From NCBI GenBank assembly GCA_013399855.1, contig VXAY01006170.1:333276-397275 (forward strand): DNA of 64,000 nt, given 5' to 3'. The translations under genes were made by a program, and so were the position numbers. The notes beneath the pieces are model-generated. The model ran no database searches. It was not told the origin of the DNA and saw only the letters and a list, made by a program, of their open reading frames with translations. This DNA is from Oxyruncus cristatus (Eukaryota; Chordata; Aves; Passeriformes; Cotingidae). Positions within the stretch are counted from its first letter, which is position 1. Each line of letters begins with the position of its first letter. This document shows, piece after piece, positions 12,501 through 24,500 of this stretch.

Positions 12501-15500
12501 GTCAGTCAAGTCCCTGGTGAAGGGAAAGCAGAGAGGGAGACCACAGTCAGGGTTCTGCTGCCAGTGGTGCCTCAGCCAAGCCCTCAGCAGTCTCGATTGC
12601 TCCCTCAGTGGGATGCTGAGATGGGGCTGGGTGCTGCATGGGAGCCAGAAACCTCTGGAGATAAACAGATTGAGAGTGCAATCCCTGGGAAATGAGGGGT
12701 GGGATTAGTGCCCATGCTGAAAGCTCTGCGTGGTATCTTCCTCCCTGTACACATACCTGCCTCACACATCTCTTCCTCCATGGTAGGCTGGGTATGACTG
12801 CAGGTCCCAGCCCACAAAATACCTAAAGCCTTAGTGAGGGGGCTGAGGACTGAGGACCCTCCAGAGCCAGCACAGATGGTCTGCAGTGACTCTTGATGAA
12901 ACAGTCCATCATGCTGATCTTCCATAAAGATATCTGAAGCAGATATGAAAGCACCAGGAAATGGAAGTTTAAGTGGTCAGGGTGAGAGCAGCTTAAAGAT
13001 GGCCCCTCCTGCACTTCATCATCCCTTTTGATAGGAAACCTTGGGATTTGGTCTGTCCACATCAGTGCTGAGACATGCACCTCAGTGCATTGGCCTTCCA
13101 GCATCTAAATCCCAGATGTCCTGCTTGCCCAGGGAGTCAGTCTGAGGTCCTCAGATATCTCCCATCCATGGACCACTGTGAAAGAAATATCCCTGCGACT
13201 TACAACTTGGTGAGTGAGTGCAGGGTCACGAAGGCCTCCGGGTGAATAAACTGGATGTAATTCCAACTCAGGTCTCTGCAAGGCAAGGACACACCAGTAA
13301 GAAGGGAGCAGAGCAGGGCAGTGAAGCTGCTGACACCGGCCTGGCCAAGGGGCTCAATGGGATCAAATGTGGGATCTTGTAGCTCCTTGGTCAGCAGCAA
13401 GTTCTGTTCCATCGCAGCTCCCCGGAGACAAGAATGCTTGGGTTTGCAAGAGCACAGGAGTTTGCCTTGCAGGAGCTCCTCCACTGAGACCAATGGGAAA
13501 GGTTCCTTTCTGGGTTCATTTTCTATAAATTTGGGGATTTGGTGCTGACACGCTAAACCTCAGAGCAGTAGACAGGTCATGCCTTAGTGCCACAGCATCC
13601 CCAATACAGTCACAGTGCTGGGTGTAGCAAGCACAGATAGGGCCAGGGGTGCGTGGAAGGTGAACCAAGATGATTTTAGAATGTCTCCTGCCATGCTTGG
13701 ATTCACTGAGTCCCCTCAATAAGCTCTGCTTCCATCCTAGTGATTGGGCTCTGCTCCCTCTGTCATCAGGGAGAGGAACCAGCATATCAGAATGCATTTC
13801 TTCTCCTAAGGCTGACTACACGAGCAACCTTCCACCATATATTCACCCTTCCAGCTCTAGGGGAGCTGGGGGTACCTGCTCAGATGTGTGGGACTGCTCA
13901 GATGTGTGGGAAGTTGGGTGAGATGAATCCTTGCCACAGGGGCCCAAAGGTCGTGGCTGACCTTGCATACTCAGCTGTGTGTGTGACTCAGCTGTGTGTA
14001 GGGTGGCAGCAGAATGCTCGTGTCTCCATGCATGTCTGCAGTGCCACAGACAGTATGTAAGTGTTCCTGTGCAGTTGTAAACGTGGTGTACGTGACACTC
14101 AGGGGATCCTCGGAATGCTGGGCTATTAAATGACACACAAATTGCTGCACCATGGGAAAAGCTTTCTGTGTGATTTTAGTTCACTTCCTAACAGAACATC
14201 ATATAAAGACCATCAGGGCTCTTTCCAGATGTCACAGGGACAGTAGTGCCCTACAGGGCCTTACTAGGTCTCAAAGGTGCCAAGCACTTAGGAGGTGACT
14301 CTGTGACATGCTTGGGTGCACTCAGGACGTCGAACATGAGCTTGTGGAGAGGAAGCCTCAAACCAAATGGGATGCTCTGCATGGATGTTCCAGGATTGCA
14401 TGGCCCAGGATCAGCCAGTGTATGGCAAGGGGGGCAGGAGCTTAGGTACACAGTGGTAAATACCTGACATGAGTCCCTGGCTGCATTTAGGAGGCATGTC
14501 CACAACATGGGCTGTGCTGTGCCAGAGCTGCAGTGTCTGGTAGAATGTGTGGTGTGTGGGCAGGGAATGAGGGGAGTTACAGCGGGGTCTGTGGGCACAG
14601 GGGAAGCCAGAAGGGTGGTTTGTGGCCCTCTTCTTTTCTAAAGGGGAGCAGCAGAGAGACTCAACAACAAAGCCTCCCAGTAGAGACAGAGGGAGTGGGG
14701 TTGGAACTCCCCACAGCCTGCCAGGGTTCACAGTTCCCCTTCCCCCAGCAAGACTCCAGACAGTCCTCTGCCAGACAATACTTGCATGGAGCGCAGGGCC
14801 ATCAGCTGCACAAAGGTGTCTGCTCTGATCTCGTGGATCCTGTTGTGCTGGAGACCACTGGAAAAACAGAAACTGGTTTGAGAAGACAGCTGAAGGCAGC
14901 GTTCCTCCTTTGTAGGGATCTTTGTCCGAGTGCAGCAGATGCAGATTGTCACAGTGGAAGTTGTTATTTGCACTTGGGAGACCTACTTTTATTTTAGGAG
15001 TTAAATAGGATGAGCAGCAAAACATCTCAGAGCCATTCTCTCCTTCAGGCAGCTCTAGGTCTCAGGCAGCCTCTGCTTTTGATGCCGTCATGGCTCAGCA
15101 AGGCGCCGTTGATGTGCAGTGTTTAAAGGTGCCCTGTTACCTCCAAAGCCACGCTGGTTTCCCACCCTGCTCTGCCCTAAGCCTACAAACTGCTTCACCC
15201 AGAGCAAAAGGGGGAGAGCTTGGAGCCAGTGAACAGCAATGAGCCCTGTGTGACCCTTCAGGAAGGACCACGTGGTGCTGCCCTTTGCCTTCGTGAGAGT
15301 GAAGGGGGTTTGAAGGCTGAAGGCATTTCAGTGTTGCGTGAAGAAAAGTCCCAATGTCTTGTTGAACCCACTGTCCACGTGAAGTGCCTCAGCCCTCCAC
15401 ACCTCCTTTCCAGCAGCCTCCTGCACCCCCTGGGGAAGGGGAAGGAGCAGGGTGGGGGCTCACACAGACTTTGCTGACTGACCCACACACTTCCCACCCC

Positions 15501-18500
15501 CCCAGGAGACATCTAGAGTTCTCCAGCCATGCACCCTGTGGGAAACATTTGGTGTTTCAGTTTTCCCTAGTGTGGAACAATGGTGAATAATTATTAAGCT
15601 TCCTATGAGATTCCCATCATGAATTCCCAGACCTGCAGAATTGGTGTCCCCATCTGTGATCCCCTACAAGGGGAGACGGCCACTGCCTTGTCCTCTACCT
15701 ACAGCAGCTCCCCTGGGCATTTTTCAGGTCGTTAACTCGCCTTTAGACTCAGAAACAACCTTGACTCATCTCGCACAGGGACCTGCACGCAGTGGCTGTA
15801 ATATCTCAGCTGGTATTTGGCCACAGGTTCCTGTTCCAAAGGTAGGCACTTGAGGCTCTCCTGCCTGCTCTGCTGCTGGTCCTGTGGTGCCTCATGTAGC
15901 CAGGTTGGCACCGCTCCTACCTCTAGCTGAGATTTCAGCTGGGGGCCACTGGAAGCTCTGGGCACAAGTTTGGGGGTCACTGAGAGGGAGAGGTGGAGTT
16001 TGGGCAGAAGGGCTACTGGAACGAGGCAGAGAAAAATGATTTAGGGATGTTTAGCTGTGAGGGATCACCTGTGGGGTGCAGGTAAAAACCTGCACGCTGG
16101 CAGTTACAGCAGAGCAAAGGCACACCTGAGTTGTTTGTGGGCCAGGATGTACCACCACACACCAGCAGACTTGTTTCCAATATATTTACCAGTGGGAATG
16201 CTGATGGCTGGTGGGGGCTTACAGGACAATAACTCCGGGGTTAAGGGAGTGAGTAGTAATTTGCAAGAAAATATTAATTTAAGCATAATCTGTCTGAGTT
16301 CAGTGGCCTGAAGGAGAGATTTGTTGTGATTTTATATTATTGCTAAGTCTGAATTTGGCATATTGTAACATTTTGTAAGAAGAAATTTTAGCAGAATGAG
16401 TGAAACTGCGGGTTTGGAACTCTGAACATTTGTCCTTTTTTTTGTTGGACTTTCTATTTTTTCCAAATGTTTTCCTGGGGTTACTTTAGATAAAAATATG
16501 TCCAGCTCTATCCCTGTCCTCACAGTTCCCATAAAAGGCAGCAGGGTCTGCGTAACTCTCATTTTCATGTGATTTCACACAGTGCCCTAACATCCAGTTT
16601 GCTAAGGCTGGATGAGCTGGTCTGGCCATCCAGGCTGGCATGCTGCAGAAAGCAGGGTCAATCTCTCCTGCAGTTTTGTTTTAAATGGAGATTCTGCTCC
16701 CACACATCTATTTGTCCAGGTTGCAGAGGATATTTATGGTAGAGATAAACCCCATTCTTGATTAGCTCATAGTGGGACTGGAGTCAGTGAAGTGAATTCT
16801 GTGCTGTCATATCCTACTCCTGTTTGCTGTGGCTGGGACCCCTGAAAGGACCTGAGTGAATTAAACTCCTGTGCACAGGGAACATATTTTTATTCTGTAT
16901 TTGCACAGGGGCAAAATGTGGAGCTCTGCTCCGTTTGCAGTCCAAACAGTGAGTTATAATGTCCAGCTTTCCCAGTGCTTAGTGAAGGTGAATTTTTGTG
17001 TGTGGGAACTGCCTCTCTCCTCAAAACAGCTCTTTTGCCCCAAGGCATGGTGCAAGCAAGGACATCTCTGTACTCACAGCTCCTCCAGCCGCTGGCACTG
17101 GTGGAAACTGGGCAGTTCTTCAATGTGGTTGTGTGACAGCTCTCTGCAAGGGAAGGAGAGTTCAGGAATGTTAGGAATCAAAAGCCAGTGCCCCCGAGCC
17201 CTCCCTTGGAAAGCAGGTACTGTTGGAGGGTAGGATGACTTCACTTCATTCTGCACAGCTGCAGAGCACCATAACCCCGGTGAGGGGGATCTCCACTTTT
17301 GGGCAACCCCAGGTGAGGGGGATCTCCACTTTGAGCAACCCCAGGTGAGGGGGATCTCCACTTTGAGCAACCCCAGGTGAGGGGGATCTCCACTTTGAGC
17401 AACCCCAGGTGAGGGGGATCTCCGCTCTGCACACACCTGGTGCTGGCTCTGAGTGTCTCTGTGCAAGGCAAGGGTTGCCCCGTGGTTTCCCAACTCATCC
17501 AGCCCCAGCCCAGCTCCCTCCAGCCCAGGTTGTGGGAGCCATGTGTACAGCTGGGGTGGGCTTGTCCTCCCCAGCCCCAAGTCAGCTGTGAAACCCAACT
17601 GTGCCACTCTCTGCCATGCTCAGCCCCGCTTTCTGTGGGCAAAGAAGAGAGATATTTGTGCCAGAGCTCCTGTCCTGCTGCTGTGGATGGAAGCTCACAG
17701 AAGCTGCACATGTGCCTGAAGAGCCGGGGAGGTTTTGGCCCGCCAGCTGCTCAGCTCCCTCCTGGCACCCAAACCAACTGCTTGCTCCCCGTTCAACCTT
17801 TCCTGGCTTTCTCCCAAGGCTACAGAAAGGGTTGTGGCGCTGGCAGGGGTTTGGTTCAGGACATTACAGACTGTGAAAAATCTCTGGTCCCTTGGTCTCT
17901 GTTCTTTCAAGTGCTGTCAGTCAAAAGTAGTTCCCAGCAAACTCCTCTCACGCTGGTTCATGGACAAGTGTCACGTCAGCATCCGGAGTAGAGCGACTTG
18001 ATAGTCAGAGGAAAACCCATCCTGACACAACTTAATGAGAATTTATTGAAGCTAAAAGAGGCAGGGCAAGGAATAATGTTTATACCCAGCTCTTTCCCCC
18101 ACCAGCAGAGACTGGATTTGTGGTTGTTCAAGGGAAATTTGCCCCAGGGTAAAGTTTTGTATGTGGCTTCTCTGCTGACTTTCCAAACTTGGGTTTCCAT
18201 CTTTCTGCCAATAAGTTGCTGCTAAAATATTTCAATTATTTTATTTTTTATTTTTTTTTTGCCAACCCCCTCACGACCAGTTTTCCGTGGTGGAGAGGAG
18301 GAGAGAGGGAAAAGCAAGCAAAAGGTTTGTGCTTGACTCTGGAGGCTTCACCTGGTGTGAAGAAAGAACCTCAGCATCAGTCACTTTTCCCTGGTCCCTG
18401 TGTCAATACATTAGGCTTGACAGGGCTGTGGCTTAGCTGACAGTGCTGGGGGCCCAACCAGCCCCAGAGGTTATTTCTGGTTCCTCCAGAGTGAGGATAA

Positions 18501-21500
18501 CCAGATGAAGCCCAGTATCTATGAGCAGAGCAGCCTCAGTCACTGAGGCTCTGTTGGGGACATACCAGGACGGGGGTGCTGATGGCATCAAGGGACTTGG
18601 GCTCTGCTCAGGGGAGTTTCACGTATTTCTGCTTGAGAAGAAAGACAAATCCTCCAGAGCTCGAGGAGTGTTTGGACAACGCTCTGAGGCACAGGGTGGG
18701 ACTGTTGGAGGGAGGGCAGAAATGCAGCACTAACTGTCATCTGTGACCAGATGTGTCACATTCATAATGTCAACCTGACGGACTGTCCAGGGGCTGGCAG
18801 AGCACCACTGGTCTGTGGGGACAGGAGACCAACACATTCCAAAGGCAAGAGAGATGTAAACACGCGCAAACATCGGCCCACATTCTCTGCAAGCTCTGAA
18901 AGCAATGCAATTAACGTCAGGAAAGTTCACTGGGGAAGAGGAACAAGGAACAAGGTGGGGTGTCCCAATAAAACTCTCCCAAAACGGAGCAGGCAGCCAC
19001 GAGAAACAGGCTCTGCTGTGAGGGTTTACAGTCTGATAACTTGCAAACATAAACAGTGGTTTGGGACTAAACAGCCTGGGACAGTCCAAGGGTTGTGCTT
19101 TTGTGGCAAGTTGTCCACTGAATTGATCCAGGTGTCTAAAGACGAGAGATCTTCCCCGCAAGGACAGCCAGAGCCAAAAGGCTGTAATCTCCCAAGTGAC
19201 AAATTGTGCTCTTTCATTTTTATGTTTTACTCTTGTTTCCAATTTCTGTGATCAAGAATTCACTCCTGTTGCTTTCCTGGAACAAATTTGGGTTTTTTTC
19301 AGGTTGCTTGTATAAAGACTCATGAGAGGCAAGCCTCCTGTTGCCCTAAGGCTGCAAACTTGTATAAATCCGGCTCATGACTCATTTCCTGAGGATGTCT
19401 TTGACTGCAGACAAAGTTGGGGATCTCAGGAACCAGGGGTGTGATTCCTGGGATGCTGCGGGAGCCTTTCTGAGATGTTGATTTCATCGTGTACCAAGTT
19501 AAAGAAGAAAGCACGCTCCCTCTCAGCACCCTTCAGTGCCCAGCTAAGCAGACAGAGCCAAGGACAGATGGAGTCTCTGAGCAAAACCCTGATCGGGCTC
19601 TGCTGCGCCACGTGAGGAGACAGGACCTTCTGGCCTCACAGGTCTCCATCAGGTCAGGCCTGATCCTTTGCAGGATGCGAACAGGATCCTTCCTCCAGAT
19701 GATGGCACTTCATAGAATCATAGAATCATAGAATCAGACGGGTTGGAAAGGACCTCTGAGATCATCAAGTCCAACCCTTGATCCAACCCCACCGCGGTTC
19801 CCAGACTATGGCACTCAGTGCCACGTCCAGCCTCATCTTGAAAACCTCCAGGGATGGAGAATCCACCACTTCCCTGGGCAGCCCATTCCAAGGGCTGATT
19901 ACCCTCTCTGGAAAGAATTTCTTTCTAATATCCAACCTAACCCTCCCCTGGCACAGCTTAAGGCCGAGCCCTCTTGTCCTACTGCTGGTTCCTGGGAGAA
20001 GAGACCAACCCCCACCTGGCTACACCCTCCTGTCAGGGAGTTGTAGAGAGCGATGAGGTCTCCCCTGAGCCTTCTCTTCTCCAGGCTAAACAACCCCAGC
20101 TCCCTCAGCCTCTCCTCATAGGACTTGTGCTTAAGTCCCTTCACCAGCCTGGTTGCTCTTCTCTGGCGCTGCTCCAGCCCCTCAATATCCTTCCTGAGCT
20201 GAGGGGCCCAGAACTGGACACAGCACTCCAACTGGAGCTCCAACTGCCATAAGCCAGTGCTGGGGCAGGGGGTTGTGTGAATGTGATGTCCCCCCGGGTT
20301 TTGGGCTGAGAGCTTTGGCAGAGCTGGGAGCTCTGAAATGCTGCAGCCATTCTTACCCACCTCCCTTTGCACCCTCTCTACCCTCCTTGCATGAAGCAGA
20401 CAGTCCCCACCGGTGCAGAGCAAGGAGGATGTGCCTGATTGCAGCCCTGGGACCAGAGCATCATTCTGGGATGAAGCAGCAAGTTCAAGAACAAGAAAGA
20501 GCTCAAGGTAGTGCCTAAGAAGGTGGTGATTTCTGCATGGAAAAGATAATGGTAACAAGAACCACAGGGTGGTCTTCCATAGATGGTCCTGTCCCTGACC
20601 TAGACCAGCTCCTGATGGCATTTTCCTAAGGACCAGGCAGGATAGAGACACAGGTTACTCACAGGATTCGGAGGCTGGGCAGCTGCTGGCACATCCCTCT
20701 GGGAAGGAAATGGATGCCTGCCCGGGTCAGGGTCCTAGAGGGGTGGAGGAGAGAGAAGAAATGGTGTTGCTGAGAGCCAGCACACAGACTCTGTGACCCA
20801 CAAGCCCAGCTACCAGTCTCAAATAGTGGCAGGAGACACAATGTCAACGGGGCGATGAAAGGCCTGGAGAGGATAAAAACTGGCTGGCAGTTTTGGAACC
20901 AGGCCCTGCTGCTGGACCTGGCAAAGGTGAATGTGCCTCCAAGAAGTTCTGGGATGCTGCTGAATACTGAATTAACAGCTGTCCTTGGATGTGTTGAGGG
21001 CAGATGGCAGTGCCCTCTGTGGCATGCTCTGCCATCCCAGTTCCCCACTGTCCAGAGTGGTGACCTGCCTGGAGCCAGGACTGCCTCATAAACCCTAGGG
21101 AGGGGCCCCCAAGTGTCCTCCAAGGCCCTGCTCTCCAGAGCTGGCAGGGTAAGGAGGGGACCAGAAGGGTTGCAGGAGCCCCATCTTGGGTGGCAGATAT
21201 TTCCTGCCCTGCTCTGCAGCGCTGGCCCCAGTCTGGGCAGAGACACTGGGTCTCAGCAGACCATGCTGAAGCACTGCCCTCAGAAGCTCATTCCTTCACA
21301 GGTGCAGGAGGGAAGGAAGAGGAAAAAAAAAAAAAAAACCCAACAACAAAAGGTTGGAGCACACTCAAGAGTACTGAGAGAGCCACTCACGGAGAGGAAA
21401 GCTGCGTTCAGGAGCCACAGGGGTGAAACGAAGCAGAAGGGTGAGTGACCAGGGAGAGGCAGAGCTGAATACTGCACAGCACTGTGAAAGTTGTCCTCAC

Positions 21501-24500
21501 TGAAACAGCCTGGACCGCCTTGAAGGAGGAAGAGCACAGCTAGCAGGGTAAAAGGGAGAGAGGTGCCACTCACAAAACTTCTAGGCTGGTGGTGCCTTTA
21601 AGGTCCGGGAATTCTCTGATGTCCGTTGCACCATTGAGTGACCTGCAGAGAAATGCGGGGGAAGTGAGGTGGGCAGAGGACCTGGAGGCAAATGCAGCTG
21701 CCCAAGGTGCCAGACCCATCAGCCATGGCAGCAAATCTGCTTCCTCACACCCACACGAGGCAATTCAAGGCCCAGATCCGGAGTGTCCCCTCTGGCTGGG
21801 TGGCGGAGCAGACGCCTCGCGCGGTGCGGATGCAGTGTGATGGAGCTGGGCTCTCCTCTGCAAGGAGACTTGGCAAGCTCAGAGCCTCTCCCAGCCACTG
21901 ACATTCTTGGCACGATCTCTACCCAAATTAAATAAAAAACCCTCCAATAATTACCGTGGGGAATGTAAGCAGGGCATCCCACCCAAGCCTCTCCTGGTCT
22001 ATGCGTTTGGATCTAAAGAATGCGGGGCTATTTGAATGATTTATTTTATTTGCCTGAGTGTGTGAGTGTTCCTGCAGCCAGAGGCTGGGTGAGGCTTATA
22101 AATAGAGATTTTGAGGTTGCCTCTGCCTCAGTATTTAGTACTGTGCCGCAACAGGTTGGCTGAAAAGCCAACATGGAGCAACTGTTTTGGTCTGGGTGGT
22201 GCCCATGCCATGGCGGTGGCCCTGGACCAGGCTTAAGGTCAAACACATGAAGGAAGCTCTGTCACTGCTGGCTGCCCAGTGTTCCTCCACTTCTCTATCT
22301 TGTGGAGGAAGGCAGATGCCTTCAGTGTCCTTCTGTTTGGGCAACTACACAGCAGTAGCAGACGTTGTGGTACTTGTCTGTGAGGTCTTTGCTGGTCTCG
22401 AGGCAGCTGTGAAAACTCTAGAAGGCTCCAGTGCCTGTCAGCTGGGTGGGCAGGATGAATTAATTTCTGCTTCCAAAATACCCTTTTCAAATGTATTCTT
22501 CCTCAGCAGAAAACATCTGCAGTGTCTACTCCCAGGATCCCCATCTTTGGGGCTGGACAACAGAGTGGCTTCATGGACCTCTATTGACACAGGGGCTCCT
22601 GAGAAGAGGAAGGGAGGAGACCCCAAAGACGCCCAATCCAACAAGGTTGGAGCTTGGATGTGTTACATCTTTCAGGATGTGCTTGGTGAACTTACAGAGT
22701 GTGGAGCTTTGGCAAGTACTGGAAAGCAGACTGTCCAACAAACTGGATGGGATTATCATAAAAATGGCTGCAATGGGAAAGAAGAACCGGTCAGAGTTTG
22801 CTGCACATGAAGAGAAGATGCTGTTACAGGTCAAGAGCCTCAAAGCTACCAGCAGTAAGCTGTGCAGGAGGTGCTGTGAGGAAGCCTTGTTCCCAGATAA
22901 CCTCAAGCTCTTCCACTAGCCTGTTTTGGCTGGACATTGGTACAGTTGAGGTCTCCTGCTGCTCTGAATGAGCCCTTTGGGGTTCTGCTGAAACCAGTGA
23001 GGCTACAAAGATGTAAAGGCCTCCTTCAACCCTGCTGGGAAACACTTTGCACTGGAGGACACCTCTTCTGACCACACATACCCACAGTACCAGCACCTTC
23101 CCTACTTGTCATAGTCATTGGAGAGAAGTGAGCTCTCCTAGTACCCAAAAAGCTTTGAGAGGAGTTGAGTCACCTCCTACAAAAAGCCCTTCCTCCCACT
23201 GACTCAGAAAGACTTTAATTCGACAGATCCAATGGAAAAATGAATATTCTGGATGTATTGCCCCTACTGTCACTCTGGGGATGTGCCCAAGGGAGATGGG
23301 GATGAGCCTGGTTGTTTTGACTGGAGCAGTGAGTGTTTTCACCCAGTGTCACCGTGGCTTTCTTTCCAGGTGCTGGTATTTCTGTAATTCTGTAATCCAG
23401 ATTGGACAAGCAGAGCTTTTGTCACTTGCCATAATTTCCAATATCCATGTGGTTCAGAGAAGAACTACCCAAATATCACTAGCTGTGTCTGGGCCAGAAG
23501 GGAAACAAGCTCACAACTGGGTGCAGAACTTTGTGTCCACAGGTCTGGGCAGACACACAGTGATCTGGTGTCCCAGCTCCCTGACACGTGTAGTTGCTGC
23601 TGTAGCTGGCCAGCAGCTTTTCTAAACACCAGGAGTAAACACCAGCAGATGTCCTCCAGGGCTTGGAAGGTTTCCATGCAGAGCACCCACATTTTGTTCC
23701 TTCATTGCTGCAGCAGAGTTCAGCTGCAGGGAAAGGAGAACTAACACAAAAATCCGCGATGTAGCTGAGAAGGAGCTGTTTCAGCTTGTGCTGCCCCATG
23801 GACAACAAGTATCAGATTGTGGTCGTGGTGACCACTGTCAGAAATCCCAACCAAACACATCAGGAAATGCCCCTTTCTGGGTAAGATAAAAATGTAGGAA
23901 ATACTATTTAATTTTCTTACATTGTTTGGAGGAGGGGATTCCCAACAAATGCGTTCTCTGGAATGGCTTTGATGTTGTTGTTATGAAAACCGCTGGTGGG
24001 AAAAAAAATATCTTGTTATTAATTAGTTCAATTAACCTTCTTTCCTCAACACCTTTAAAGCCAGAGCGCCTTCAGAAAAACACATAAAATAGAAGGTGTA
24101 GTCTACACCCCAGCTGTAGCATCATCCCAGCAGGTGAACAAGGTCTGTGGTTTGGCAGGACAAAGCCCTCACTCTGCTGCACTTACTCTGCCTACAGCTG
24201 GGTGCTCCATATGTGACTCCACAGAACCCACCAAGGATACCAAGACTTAAGGTTCAACACTTTACAGGTCAGGAAACAGGAGCAAAGCAAGCACAACATT
24301 TTCTACCCCCCCCAGGAATGGTAATTTTTATGGATGGTCTCCACTGCAGCTCCACAGCTGCCAACCAGAGTGCAGCAGGAATTAACAGCCCTCGTGACTT
24401 TAAAGGATTTGTAGCTCTAGCTGGGATATTTTTGGTTAAGCTTGAGAAAACTGCTATCAGAAAACTTTTGAAGCAGAAGAGAGCTCTGGGGCCACAGTCT

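Larger units (their letters stand above)
17144..20662 (-). other. LGR6 intron, 3.5 kb
   Basis: Donor gtgagt at 20662, acceptor cttgcag at 17144. It contains a minisatellite (17281-17430) starting 138 bp from the 3' exon, a T-rich run near 18240-18260 and a CR1 copy (19711-20235). Confidence 0.88.

Noticed and set aside
17281..17430. CRISPR-like regular repeat
   Set aside because: Units are directly abutting with no spacers and the context is a vertebrate intron; it is a minisatellite.
19899..20651. 250-codon minus-strand open frame
   Set aside because: About half is the CR1 reverse-transcriptase remnant at 19711-20235; the rest is chance read-through next to the LGR6 exon at 20663.
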